Shown piece after piece: positions 18,246 through 26,342 of a stretch of DNA of 64,000 bases. Each line of letters begins with the position of its first letter. Position 1 is the first letter of the stretch. The position numbers and the translations under genes are program-made. A model generated the notes under the pieces. The model was not told the origin of the DNA. It worked only from the letters and a program-made list of their open reading frames with translations, and ran no database searches. Source of the DNA: Bacteroidota bacterium (GTDB taxonomy: Bacteria; Bacteroidota; Bacteroidia; Flavobacteriales; Flavobacteriaceae); the NCBI GenBank assembly GCA_023457535.1, contig JAEWLN010000169.1:23837-87836 (forward strand), in the 5' to 3' direction.

Positions 18246-18312
18246 ATTTTATTCACAATTTTTATCAACAATCCCGATAAAAATTTATAGTTTTAAGGTT
18301 CAACGATTTACT

Positions 18313-19413
18313 ATGCGCCACGAAGATTTATTTTATGTATTAGCCTTGCTAAGAGTAGACGGCGTGGGCGATGTTGTCGCCAAGAAGCTGCTCTCTCATT
18401 TTGGTTCGGGCCATTCGGTGTTCCAGGCCAAACCAGCGGAACTTGCCGCGGCCGGCGTTGCCAGGAACGTCATCAACGGGCTCAGGTCCCCTCAAAAAGC
18501 GTTTACCTATGCGCAGTCCGAACTGCGGTTCATCGAAAAGAACCAAATCCGGTTCTGTGCGTTCGACGATGAGCACTATCCGGACCGGCTCAGGCATTGC
18601 CAGGACGGACCGGTGTTGCTATTCGGATCGGGCCATATCAACTGGGCAAACCGCCGCGTGATCAGCATTGTCGGGACGCGCAATATTACGGCGTATGGTG
18701 TCGAGGTGTGCCGTTCACTGATTGCCGATCTTGCGCCGCTGGATCCCATTATTGTCAGCGGATTCGCCTACGGGGTAGACATTGCCGCGCATCTGGCTGC
18801 CGTAGATCACGGCCTGCAAACCATCGGCGTGGTCGCGCATGGTCTTAACCAGATTTATCCGCAGCGCCACCAAAAATATGTAGGGCAAGTGGAAGCCAAT
18901 GGTGGTTTTTTGACCGAATTCTGGAGCGATTCGTATCCGGCGCCGGAGAATTTTGTGCGCCGTAACCGAATTGTAGCAGGACTATCGGAGGCGACCATTG
19001 TGGTTGAGTCTGCCGATAAAGGCGGATCGCTGATCACTGCAAACATCGCCAATGATTACAACCGCGAGGTGTTTGCCGTGCCGGGCCGCACGTCGGACAA
19101 ATACAGTCAGGGCTGCAACCGTTTGATCAAAACCCAGCGCGCGCATTGTTTGACCAGTGCCGCAGATTTGGTCTACGTACTCAATTGGGACCTGCAACCC
19201 AAAGCCAAACCCGTGCAAAAACAACTGTTTGTCTCGCTGGATCCGGACGAGCAGCCCGTCTATGATTTTCTCGTTCACAACGGCAAAGAATTGCTCGATG
19301 TGATTGCGTTACAATGTCAGTTGCCCATACACCGGCTCTCCGGGTTGTTGCTCAACATGGAGCTTAAAGGTGTGGTGCGGCCATTGCCTGGCAAAATCTT
19401 CGAAGCGGTTTAG
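18313..19413 (+). CDS. dprA: DNA-processing protein DprA
   Basis: A 366-residue DprA/Smf protein, which loads RecA on single-stranded DNA during natural transformation. The N-terminal HhH-like part (LLRVDGVGDVVAKKLLSHFG) is followed by the Rossmann domain (VISIVGTRNITAYG, then GFAYGVDIAAH, and GGSLITANIANDYNREVFAVPG) and a C-terminal winged-helix-like segment. I chose ATG 18313; the frame is open further upstream, but that extension (39 residues) is not DprA-like and would cover the HU-SPOR promoter. Its stop directly abuts the trpS stop on the other strand. Confidence 0.93.
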   Translation: MRHEDLFYVLALLRVDGVGDVVAKKLLSHFGSGHSVFQAKPAELAAAGVARNVINGLRSPQKAFTYAQSELRFIEKNQIRFCAFDDEHYPDRLRHCQDGPVLLFGSGHINWANRRVISIVGTRNITAYGVEVCRSLIADLAPLDPIIVSGFAYGVDIAAHLAAVDHGLQTIGVVAHGLNQIYPQRHQKYVGQVEANGGFLTEFWSDSYPAPENFVRRNRIVAGLSEATIVVESADKGGSLITANIANDYNREVFAVPGRTSDKYSQGCNRLIKTQRAHCLTSAADLVYVLNWDLQPKAKPVQKQLFVSLDPDEQPVYDFLVHNGKELLDVIALQCQLPIHRLSGLLLNMELKGVVRPLPGKIFEAV

Positions 19414-20394
19414 TTATCCCAGAAAACCGAGTTTTTCGCGCACGCGGGACAATACGCCATCGGCTACGGCAGCCGCTTTTTGTGCCCCTTGCAGCAATGC
19501 ATGCTCTACTTCGTCCGGGTGGTCCATGTAATGGGTGTATTTTTCGCGCTGGGTTTTGAATTTGGAAACGATCAGTTCGAACAATTCCTGTTTGGCGTGG
19601 CCGTAACCAAAATCGCGGTGGACGTTTTCGTATTTTTTAGCCAATGAGGCTGTTTGCTCAGGATCGGCGAGCAATTGATAGATCGCGAATATTTTGCACG
19701 TGTCGGGATTTTTGGGTTCTTCGAGCGGCGTGCTGTCGGTTTCGATCGACATGACCTGTTTGCGCAGCGCCTTGTCGTCGAGGAAAATATTGATGATGTT
19801 ATTGGCCGATTTGCTCATCTTGCCGCCGTTGGTACCCGGAACGAGCATCGTATCCTGTTCGGTGAACGGTTCGGGCAACACAAAGGTCTCACCCATCTGA
19901 TTGTTGAAGCGCGCCGCCACATCGCGGGTAATCTCGATGTGCTGCAGCTGGTCTTTCCCAACGGGCACAAAGTCAATGTCATACAGCAATATGTCTGCGG
20001 CCATCAGCATCGGATAGGTGAACAATCCGGCATTGACATCGGACAAACGATCCGACTTGTCCTTGAACGAATGGGCGAGCGTAAGTCGTTGGAACGGGAA
20101 AAAGCAGCTCAGGTACCAGGACAATTCAGCGGTTTGCGGCACGTCCGATTGCCGGTAAAAAACTACTTTGTCAATGTCAAGTCCAAAGGCAAGCCATGTT
20201 GCGGCCACGCTCAATGTATTGTGGCGCAGTTGCGCGCCGTCTTTGATTTGCGTGATCGAATGCAGGTCGGCGATAAACAAATAGGTTTCGTTTTCGGTTT
20301 TTTTCGACAGTTCGATGGCCGGGATGATCGCCCCGAGCAAGTTGCCAAGGTGTGGCGTGCCGGTGCTCTGGATGCCTGTTAAAATGCGTGACAT
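19414..20394 (-). CDS. trpS: Tryptophan-tRNA ligase
   Basis: A 326-residue class I aminoacyl-tRNA synthetase that charges tRNA-Trp. The HIGH-type motif is TGTPHLGNLLG (11-21) and the KMSKS loop is GGKMSKSAN. The frame is open nearly 290 codons upstream, but that part is antisense to plsC; MSRILTGIQSTG at 20394 is the normal start, just downstream of a TATATTTG box. Confidence 0.96.
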   Translation of the reverse strand: MSRILTGIQSTGTPHLGNLLGAIIPAIELSKKTENETYLFIADLHSITQIKDGAQLRHNTLSVAATWLAFGLDIDKVVFYRQSDVPQTAELSWYLSCFFPFQRLTLAHSFKDKSDRLSDVNAGLFTYPMLMAADILLYDIDFVPVGKDQLQHIEITRDVAARFNNQMGETFVLPEPFTEQDTMLVPGTNGGKMSKSANNIINIFLDDKALRKQVMSIETDSTPLEEPKNPDTCKIFAIYQLLADPEQTASLAKKYENVHRDFGYGHAKQELFELIVSKFKTQREKYTHYMDHPDEVEHALLQGAQKAAAVADGVLSRVREKLGFLG

Positions 20395-20411
20395 AGTAAT
20401 TTTTTGATTTG

Positions 20412-20419
20412 CAAATATA
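20412..20419 (-). promoter_or_regulatory. -7 promoter box of trpS
   Basis: TATATTTG on the minus strand, 17 bases before the trpS ATG. No clear -33 element. Confidence 0.5.
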
Positions 20420-20480
20420 AAAAGAATACCGTTTTGAATCTTAACAAATGCGCGGATGATGCTATTTGAGCGCGATTCCG

Positions 20481-20488
20481 TACTTTTG
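20481..20488 (+). promoter_or_regulatory. -7 promoter box of plsC, 5 bases from the start codon
   Basis: TACTTTTG matches TAnnTTTG; AAAAC separates it from the ATG at 20494. A TTTG lies 12 bases upstream, closer than normal. Confidence 0.5.
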
Positions 20489-20493
20489 AAAAC

Positions 20494-21249
20494 ATGAAAT
20501 TCCTGAAATACCTTTTTTGGCTTTTGTGGCGCATCTGGTTTTACGTCCTTATGGCCGTGCCGATCTTGGTAATGTTGCCGTTTCTGGTGCTGTCGATCGC
20601 CAAGGAGAAATGGTACCCGTATTTCTTTGTTATGGCGCGTATCTGGGCCAAAGTCATTTTGTTCGGAATGGGATTTTACTACCGCGTGGAGCGCGAGCAA
20701 ACCCCCGAGCCCGGAAAGAGTTACATGTTTGTGGCCAACCACACCTCGATGACGGACATCATGCTGATGCTTGCCATCGTGCGCAATCCGTTTGTATTTG
20801 TCGGAAAAAAGGAACTGGCCAAAATCCCGTTGTTTGGATTTTTTTACAAACGCACCTGTATTCTGGTGGACCGCAAAAGCTCCAAAAGCAGGATGGAAGT
20901 GTTCAATCGCGCCGAAAAACGGCTTAAGCAAGGATTGAGCATCTGCATTTTTCCGGAAGGCGGTGTGCCCGACGATGAATCGGTTGAACTCGATGCGTTC
21001 AAAGACGGCGCATTCCGACTGGCCATCGAGCACCACATCCCGATCGTTCCCATGACATTGCCCGACAATAAAAAGCGGTTTTCGTACACTTTTATGAGCG
21101 GAAGTCCCGGATTGATGCGCGCCAAAGTCCACGCTTTTGTGCAAACGCAAGGGCTGTCCGACGACAAAAAAACCATCAAAGACGTCAAAGACCAGGTACG
21201 CGCGGTAATTTACCACCAGTTGCTGCGGTTCAAAAAAAAGAGCGCCTGA
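20494..21249 (+). CDS. plsC: 1-acyl-sn-glycerol-3-phosphate acyltransferase
   Basis: A 251-residue PlsC-family enzyme that acylates lysophosphatidate to phosphatidate. It has an N-terminal membrane helix pair (~1-50), the catalytic H-x4-D (His83 and Asp88 in NHTSMTD), and the substrate-binding FPEGG motif (~152). A second PlsC-like gene lies at 25598. The stop codon lies in the loop of a terminator hairpin. Confidence 0.9.
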   Translation: MKFLKYLFWLLWRIWFYVLMAVPILVMLPFLVLSIAKEKWYPYFFVMARIWAKVILFGMGFYYRVEREQTPEPGKSYMFVANHTSMTDIMLMLAIVRNPFVFVGKKELAKIPLFGFFYKRTCILVDRKSSKSRMEVFNRAEKRLKQGLSICIFPEGGVPDDESVELDAFKDGAFRLAIEHHIPIVPMTLPDNKKRFSYTFMSGSPGLMRAKVHAFVQTQGLSDDKKTIKDVKDQVRAVIYHQLLRFKKKSA

Positions 21250-21262
21250 TCGAGCGCTCTTT
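21237..21262. terminator. Bidirectional terminator between plsC and the barrel anti-sigma gene
   Basis: AAAGAGCGC (21237-21245) pairs with GCGCTCTTT (21254-21262) around an 8-base loop. An A tract precedes and T residues follow, so it can serve both converging genes. Confidence 0.78.
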
Positions 21263-21307
21263 CTCGTCATTGCCCTTGGGCAGCGACACCTAACAAATCC
21301 TAACTAT

Positions 21308-23032
21308 CTAGAAACGGAAGCTTACTCCCGTGTAAAGACCAAAAAAATACGGTTTAAAATCGCCACTGTCCTTGCTGAACGTGTTGATCTGGTATTTGAA
21401 GATCGGTTCAAAATTGGCTTCGAACGATTTTAAAAACCGGTAACGAACCCCAAGCCCGATGTTGGAACTGAAATGCGTTTGGTTGAGGTTGCTCGCTTTT
21501 CCGAGATCGGTTTTGAGCCCGTCCGACGTGAGCAAAATCTCGTTGTCACTTAAAAACAACGTACTGACCCCCGCAATTACATTGACGCCAAATTTCTTGT
21601 CGACCAATGCATAGGATAACTCGACCGGCACTTCGATATAGCCCATTTTCTGGTTGATCGTCCCTGTGAACCGATCGGTTTCGAGTTCGCCCGTTGCCTG
21701 CACCAATTGCGTCCTGCCCGCTTCGTTGCCGCGTGCTGCCTGATGCCGCGCAAAGTTGAGCGTTTCATTGCCCGCAGGCATCTCTACGTTTTTGAGTCCG
21801 CCGTTGTTCAGCGAGGCGAATAATTCGACATCGTTTGTGTCATAGCTCAGCGATACTTTGTTGACGCCGGTGCGCACGGTCAGTCGCTTGTTGATGGCGT
21901 AATTCACGCCAATGCCGTAGCTTACCTGGGTTTGGTAATCTTTGGATTTCCCTGCGAAGGTAGAATCGATCGGAGAACCTGCCGACGTAGACCCGAAGTA
22001 AATAGGGGCAATATTCGAAGTGACTTGCCACCTATTTAATTGGGGTGCTGTGGTAACCTTTTTTTCTTTTTCTTTTAGCAATTCTTCCAACGCATTAGGC
22101 ACGGCGGCAACAGCCGTCGAATCTAATTTTTTTTGATCTTCCGCAGCGGCGACAGTATTGATGATGTCAGTTGTGTGGTTGGTCAGCTCCGTTTTTTGAT
22201 TGCCCTCGGCCTGTTTGCCTGTGCCGTGGGTTGTCGCCGCCTCAGAAGATTTATGGGTATGTTCAACAATGGCTTTTTCCGCAGATGGATGGGCCGTGAT
22301 TTGATTGTTTGCGCGCGTCGCCTTTGCATTTTCGTGGGCTACAGCGCTGTTGTTTACCGGTTCCAGCGCAGATTTTTTACCCGATTTATCCGGTTTTGTC
22401 CCCTCATTTTCGCGCCCGATTTGACTTCCGGCAATGACTCCGCGCGCGGTTTGTGGGTCTAATGTTCGGTCGCGTTTGTTTTGGCCGTTTGCCGGGCGGT
22501 TCTTTTGTACGAGAACTACACGTCCGGATCTATTTTCTACAGCCGATGAATTGCCCGATGTCGCACCCGACCTTATGGATTCACCCGATGCGTTGGCGCG
22601 TTTATCTGCAGAGACGCCGGAGTGTGCCGATCCGGTTTGTACGACCGCCCGGTTTGCGTCTGTTGAAATTTGCGGTGAATTTGGCGGCGCGATCGGCGAA
22701 ATGGTATCGGTTTGAACGACCGGATTTGCGATTGTTGGTGGATTTGTGCCCACTTGGGTCGTATCGTGGTCGGCATTCGTTTGATTATCGACCACTTCTG
22801 CACCTTTGGGCAACGCTTTGTCGCCAAACCATCCCGCCCGATTGCCCACCACCATCCCGATGACGAGTGCTGCGGCTACGCCTGCAAATTGCCACCAGAT
22901 GGGAACGGCTTTGCGGTTTTTGTTCTTTTTGAGCCGCCGTTCGAGTTCGGCCCAGGTATGCTCAGGCGGATTCACCTCGAAATCCTTGAACTGCTCCTGG
23001 AACAGCTTGTCTATATTTTTTCTCTCGCTCAT
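21308..23032 (-). CDS. Anti-sigma-like protein with membrane helix and C-terminal outer-membrane beta-barrel
   Basis: A 574-residue protein in three parts. Residues 1-42 are cytoplasmic-type (DKLFQEQFKDFEVNPPEHTW is a common anti-sigma N-terminus in Bacteroidota); one membrane helix follows (~45-63); then about 265 residues of low complexity rich in N, T, A, S, E; then from ~332 to the end a porin-like domain of alternating beta strands ending in Phe (GVSFRF). It overlaps the ECF sigma gene by 4 bases (ATGA), so it is almost certainly its regulator. The layout would place the N-terminus in the cytosol and the barrel in the outer membrane. The ligand is unknown. Confidence 0.8.
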   Translation of the reverse strand: MSERKNIDKLFQEQFKDFEVNPPEHTWAELERRLKKNKNRKAVPIWWQFAGVAAALVIGMVVGNRAGWFGDKALPKGAEVVDNQTNADHDTTQVGTNPPTIANPVVQTDTISPIAPPNSPQISTDANRAVVQTGSAHSGVSADKRANASGESIRSGATSGNSSAVENRSGRVVLVQKNRPANGQNKRDRTLDPQTARGVIAGSQIGRENEGTKPDKSGKKSALEPVNNSAVAHENAKATRANNQITAHPSAEKAIVEHTHKSSEAATTHGTGKQAEGNQKTELTNHTTDIINTVAAAEDQKKLDSTAVAAVPNALEELLKEKEKKVTTAPQLNRWQVTSNIAPIYFGSTSAGSPIDSTFAGKSKDYQTQVSYGIGVNYAINKRLTVRTGVNKVSLSYDTNDVELFASLNNGGLKNVEMPAGNETLNFARHQAARGNEAGRTQLVQATGELETDRFTGTINQKMGYIEVPVELSYALVDKKFGVNVIAGVSTLFLSDNEILLTSDGLKTDLGKASNLNQTHFSSNIGLGVRYRFLKSFEANFEPIFKYQINTFSKDSGDFKPYFFGLYTGVSFRF

Positions 23033-23571
23033 TTTGCGGATAATGAATTCGTTGTGTGCAATGCTTCTATTTTGTCTTTGAGGATCGCCCGCGCGCGCGA
23101 CAGGTTTGATTTGGATGTTCCGGTTGTAATTCCCAGCATCTCGGCAATCTCCTTGTGCGCATAATTGTCGATCACATACAGGTTGAACACGAGCCGGTAG
23201 CGGTCGGGGAGTTCCTGGATCAGGCCCAGCAGGTAATCCATCGATAAATTGTTATCGTCTATTTCGACGATTTCCTCATCGGCGATGTCTTCCGTGATCA
23301 GGCGAAGCGAATGGTCTTTTCTGTACACCTGCAAACAATTGTTGACCATCACGCGTTTGGCCCAGCCTTCGAACGAACCCGCAAATGCAAATTGGCCTAT
23401 CTTATTGAATATCAACATAAATCCATCCTGCAAATTGTCCTGTGCTTCTTCGTAATTGCGCGAATACTTAAGGCATACGGCGAAAAGCTTAGACGAAAAC
23501 AGTCTAAACAATTGCTCTTGTGCCTTGATATTCTTGTTCTGGCAATCTAAAATAAGCTGCTCTAGATTCAA
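23029..23571 (-). CDS. ECF RNA polymerase sigma factor
   Basis: A 180-residue sigma-70 family protein of the ECF group. Region 2 (~10-95: LFRLFSSKLFAVCLKYSRN...EEAQDNLQDGFMLIF) binds the -10 element and core enzyme; region 4 (~115-170: LIQELPDRYRLVFNLYVIDNYAHKEIAEMLGI) is the helix-turn-helix. The only in-frame start before region 2 is a TTG at 23571. Its end overlaps the ATG of the anti-sigma/barrel gene, and 24 bases upstream lies a lipoprotein gene on the same strand that may share its transcript. Confidence 0.92.
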   Translation of the reverse strand: MNLEQLILDCQNKNIKAQEQLFRLFSSKLFAVCLKYSRNYEEAQDNLQDGFMLIFNKIGQFAFAGSFEGWAKRVMVNNCLQVYRKDHSLRLITEDIADEEIVEIDDNNLSMDYLLGLIQELPDRYRLVFNLYVIDNYAHKEIAEMLGITTGTSKSNLSRARAILKDKIEALHTTNSLSAK

Positions 23572-23595
23572 CGGTTGGGTTAGTTTTTTATCAAA

Positions 23596-24048
23596 TTACT
23601 CGTATACGGGAACAATTACATCATAATAAGAATCCTGGCCATCGGTGTCTTTTCCTGTCCATATCTTAAACGTATAAACAGATCCGGGTGGCGCCGTGGC
23701 TTTAAACTGGTAACTGGTCACTTGTGGTTCAGGCGCCGGTTGTGCATTGGCGGCACCGTAATCGATGACTTTGCAATCGGGTCTTTGATAGACTACCGTT
23801 TGTATGGCGACGGTTTTGGTCGTGCCGCTACCTTCAAAAAAAATACCTTTGTAAGCGTGACAAGTGGTGGGCATTTTGTAGACCATCTCAAAATCGTAGG
23901 TTTCGCCCGATGTCATGGAATAGGGCATGTGGCAACGCGCGATCGGGATAACTTCATAGTGTACTTCCGGCTGGCTGTCATTGTCCGGGCTGCACGAGAT
24001 CAGCACAAAAACGGCCAGTAAAAGAAGCGGGATTTTTTTCATTTTCAT
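23596..24048 (-). CDS. Hypothetical lipoprotein upstream of the sigma factor
   Basis: A 150-residue lipoprotein: MKMKKIPLLLLAVFVLISCS has a lipobox with the acylated Cys at 19. The mature part is predicted beta-rich and holds three further Cys (in ARCHMPYSM, TTCHAYK, RPDCKV). I do not recognise the family. It lies 24 bases from the sigma factor gene on the same strand. ATG 24048 was chosen because the open frame beyond it runs through the recA terminator. Confidence 0.65.
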   Translation of the reverse strand: MKMKKIPLLLLAVFVLISCSPDNDSQPEVHYEVIPIARCHMPYSMTSGETYDFEMVYKMPTTCHAYKGIFFEGSGTTKTVAIQTVVYQRPDCKVIDYGAANAQPAPEPQVTSYQFKATAPPGSVYTFKIWTGKDTDGQDSYYDVIVPVYE

Positions 24049-24100
24049 TTTTTTAATTGCTGGGTAGATAGAACGGTTTCTGAAAGGTTGCGTAGGGGTA

Positions 24101-24126
24101 TAAAAAAACCCGAAAAAATTTCGGGT
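24101..24126 (-). terminator. Intrinsic terminator of recA
   Basis: On the minus strand ACCCGAAA, loop TTT, TTTCGGGT followed by seven T. It lies just downstream of the recA stop. Confidence 0.9.
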
Positions 24127-24133
24127 CGTTGTA

Positions 24134-25138
24134 TTATTCGCTGCGTTCCTTGATACGGTCTTTGATGCGTTGTTCAAGTTCGTCGGCCAATTCAGGATTG
24201 TCCTTGATCATGGTTTTGACGGCATCGCGGCCTTGTCCAAGCTTGGTGTCGCCGTAGCTGAACCACGATCCGGATTTTTTGATGATCTCAAACTCTACCG
24301 CCAAATCCAGGATCTCACCGGTTTTGGAAACGCCTTCCCCGTACATGATGTCAAATTCGGCCGTTTTAAAAGGAGGAGCCACCTTGTTTTTGACCACTTT
24401 GACTTTGGTCCTGTTTCCAATGACGTTATCGCCTTCCTTGATTTGCGACGACCGGCGGATATCCAAGCGCACCGATGCATAGAATTTCAGCGCATTACCG
24501 CCTGTGGTCGTTTCCGGATTGCCAAACATGACCCCGATTTTCTCGCGCAACTGGTTGATAAAAAACACCGTACAATTGGTCTTGCTGATCGTTCCGGTGA
24601 GTTTTCTAAGCGCCTGCGACATAAGCCTGGCGTGCAATCCCATTTTCGAATCGCCCATTTCGCCTTCAATTTCGCTCTTTGGTGTCAGCGCCGCCACAGA
24701 GTCGATCACCACAATGTCGATCGCCCCGGAACGGATCAGGTTTTCGGCAATTTCCAACGCCTGTTCGCCATTGTCTGGCTGCGATATGATGAGGTTTTCG
24801 ATGTCTACGTCCAGTTTTTCGGCATAATTGCGGTCAAATGCGTGCTCGGCGTCGATGAACGCGGCAATGCCACCTGCTTTTTGTGCTTCTGAAATGGCGT
24901 GGAGCGTCAGGGTGGTCTTACCCGATGATTCCGGGCCAAAAATTTCAATGATACGACCTTTCGGATAGCCGTTCACGCCAAGGGCCAGATCCAGCCCGAG
25001 TGATCCCGACGAAATCGTTTCTACTTCTTCCACGGCGCGATCGCCCATTTTCATGACCGTTCCTTTGCCGTACGCTTTATCTAATTTATCAAGGGTTAAT
25101 TGCAGTGCTTTTAATTTCGCTTCTTTTTCTGAACTCAT
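24134..25138 (-). CDS. recA: Recombinase RecA
   Basis: A 334-residue RecA, the strand-exchange ATPase of homologous recombination and the co-protease of the SOS response. Walker [10 protein letters not shown] (~68-76), the RecA signature [11 protein letters not shown], and the L2 loop region with [20 protein letters not shown] are all intact. Length is normal; the acidic tail is short. A TATTTTTA box lies about 30 bases upstream (25169-25176, minus). Confidence 0.98.
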   Translation of the reverse strand: MSSEKEAKLKALQLTLDKLDKAYGKGTVMKMGDRAVEEVETISSGSLGLDLALGVNGYPKGRIIEIFGPESSGKTTLTLHAISEAQKAGGIAAFIDAEHAFDRNYAEKLDVDIENLIISQPDNGEQALEIAENLIRSGAIDIVVIDSVAALTPKSEIEGEMGDSKMGLHARLMSQALRKLTGTISKTNCTVFFINQLREKIGVMFGNPETTTGGNALKFYASVRLDIRRSSQIKEGDNVIGNRTKVKVVKNKVAPPFKTAEFDIMYGEGVSKTGEILDLAVEFEIIKKSGSWFSYGDTKLGQGRDAVKTMIKDNPELADELEQRIKDRIKERSE

Positions 25139-25168
25139 TTTCCTTCGTTTTTAGTGCATAAATTTCCG

Positions 25169-25176
25169 TAAAAATA
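25169..25176 (-). promoter_or_regulatory. Probable -7 box of recA
   Basis: TATTTTTA on the minus strand resembles TAnnTTTG with A in the last position, 30 bases before the recA ATG. Confidence 0.4.
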
Positions 25177-25245
25177 GTGCTTTTTCAAGCCCGATGTTTT
25201 ATCTGTCCAAATACTTTTTAACATGTTTGGCGGTCCAACACCGTG

Positions 25246-25382
25246 GTGCTGAATTAGGAACGGCGGGGCGTAACGTCTGCGAGCAGTGGTATCTGAGAAA
25301 GCAGATGCCGCATTAATCCGTTGCCGCCCGATACCATTCCTTGTCAGGCGTGTAGAACCCGATGAACCGATTTTTTCAGCAC
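25246..25382 (+). ncRNA. Candidate structured RNA or repeat in the recA-plsC gap
   Basis: The 459-base gap 25139-25597 contains no open frame of useful length. Within it GTGCTGAA (25246-25253) pairs exactly with TTCAGCAC (25375-25382). Inside this pair further nested complementary segments follow in order: AGGAA/TTCCT, CGGCGG/CCGCCCG (one bulge), AACG/CGTT, and a terminal 10-bp stem GTGGTATCTG/CAGATGCCGC (two G-U) with a 6-base loop. More pairing occurs to its right (GTTTGT/ACAAAC, GGCTGC/GCGGCT). It is not recognisably RNase P RNA, tmRNA, SRP RNA or a common riboswitch. The strand is not certain. Confidence 0.4.
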
Positions 25383-25573
25383 AGCCTAAAGGGAAAGGCG
25401 GATAAAAAGTTTGTATCGGAGGGACGGCTGCGTTGCGGCTCAGGATTAAAGCCCATCGGTTATCGATTCCTACAAGACAAACCTAATACATCGAATGTTG
25501 CCTCAGCGATAGATTTTCTGTAAAAAATGTTAAAATGCACCCCTTTTTCTCGGGGCACGCGGCAATAAATTCT

Positions 25574-25581
25574 TATTTTTG
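25574..25581 (+). promoter_or_regulatory. -7 promoter box of the second plsC-like gene
   Basis: TATTTTTG matches TAnnTTTG, 16 bases before the ATG at 25598. This decides against an open-frame extension starting at 25535. Confidence 0.55.
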
Positions 25582-25597
25582 CGTCAAATTTCGAAGC

Positions 25598-26332
25598 ATG
25601 GGAAAAGTAGTATCGTATCCAATTTCAGCCATCGCATTTGTGCTGTTTTTTGTTGCGTTGCTCATTTTTCATCCCATCCAGTGGATTTGCCTCAATGTGT
25701 TTGGCTACCAGGCACATAAGAAAAGCGTCGACTGCCTTAATTTTACGCTGTTGCGCATCGGGCACCTGATCGGCAATTCTTATGAAGTAAAAGGTCGCGA
25801 ACTGATCCCTGAAGGCGCTCCGATCATTTTTGCATCGAATCATCAAAGTCTATACGACATTATCTTGTTCATCTGGTTCTGTCGCAGGTGGCATCCCAAA
25901 TTTGTCAGCAAGATCGAACTGGCCAAAGGCATCCCGAGTGTATCGTACAACCTGCGTCACGGCGGATCGGTCGTCATCGATCGCAAAGATCCCAAACAAT
26001 CGCTGCCGGTGATCCGCAGCCTGGGCGAATACATCGAAAAACACAACCGCTCGGCCGTCATTTTCCCTGAAGGCACGCGCAGCAAGACCGGAAAACCCAA
26101 AGAATTCGCGGCCACCGGACTTAAAATTCTGTGCAAATCGGCACCGTCGGCTTACGTCGTTCCGGTCACGATCAATAACTCTTGGAAAATTGTTAAATAC
26201 GGATTTTTTCCGCTTGGTCTCGGAAATCGCCTTACCTTTACAGTGCACAAGCCCATCAAGGTAAGTGAGGTCCCGTTTGACGCGCTTTTTTCGCAAACAG
26301 AGCAAGCCATCGTTAACGGAATCCAACCCTAA
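25598..26332 (+). CDS. Lysophospholipid acyltransferase (PlsC family), second copy
   Basis: A 244-residue PlsC-family membrane enzyme: N-terminal hydrophobic segment (~5-30), catalytic H-x4-D in SNHQSLYD, and FPEGTRSKTG. It differs clearly from the protein at 20494, so this is not a recent duplication. Ten bases downstream lies the acyl-ACP desaturase, and both are probably one lipid operon. Start ATG 25598 is fixed by the -7 box. Confidence 0.88.
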   Translation: MGKVVSYPISAIAFVLFFVALLIFHPIQWICLNVFGYQAHKKSVDCLNFTLLRIGHLIGNSYEVKGRELIPEGAPIIFASNHQSLYDIILFIWFCRRWHPKFVSKIELAKGIPSVSYNLRHGGSVVIDRKDPKQSLPVIRSLGEYIEKHNRSAVIFPEGTRSKTGKPKEFAATGLKILCKSAPSAYVVPVTINNSWKIVKYGFFPLGLGNRLTFTVHKPIKVSEVPFDALFSQTEQAIVNGIQP

Positions 26333-26342
26333 ATTCAAAATA

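Noticed and set aside
18196..18312. N-terminal extension of DprA
   Set aside because: Not DprA-like and it covers the HU-SPOR promoter; ATG 18313 gives the standard N-terminus.
20395..21270. N-terminal extension of trpS
   Set aside because: The frame is open, but the extension is antisense to plsC and the normal TrpRS start with a -7 box lies at 20394.
25139..25597. RNase P RNA, tmRNA, SRP RNA or TPP/cobalamin riboswitch in the recA gap
   Set aside because: The conserved core sequences of these RNAs are not present; a CTGAGA string alone is not a TPP element.
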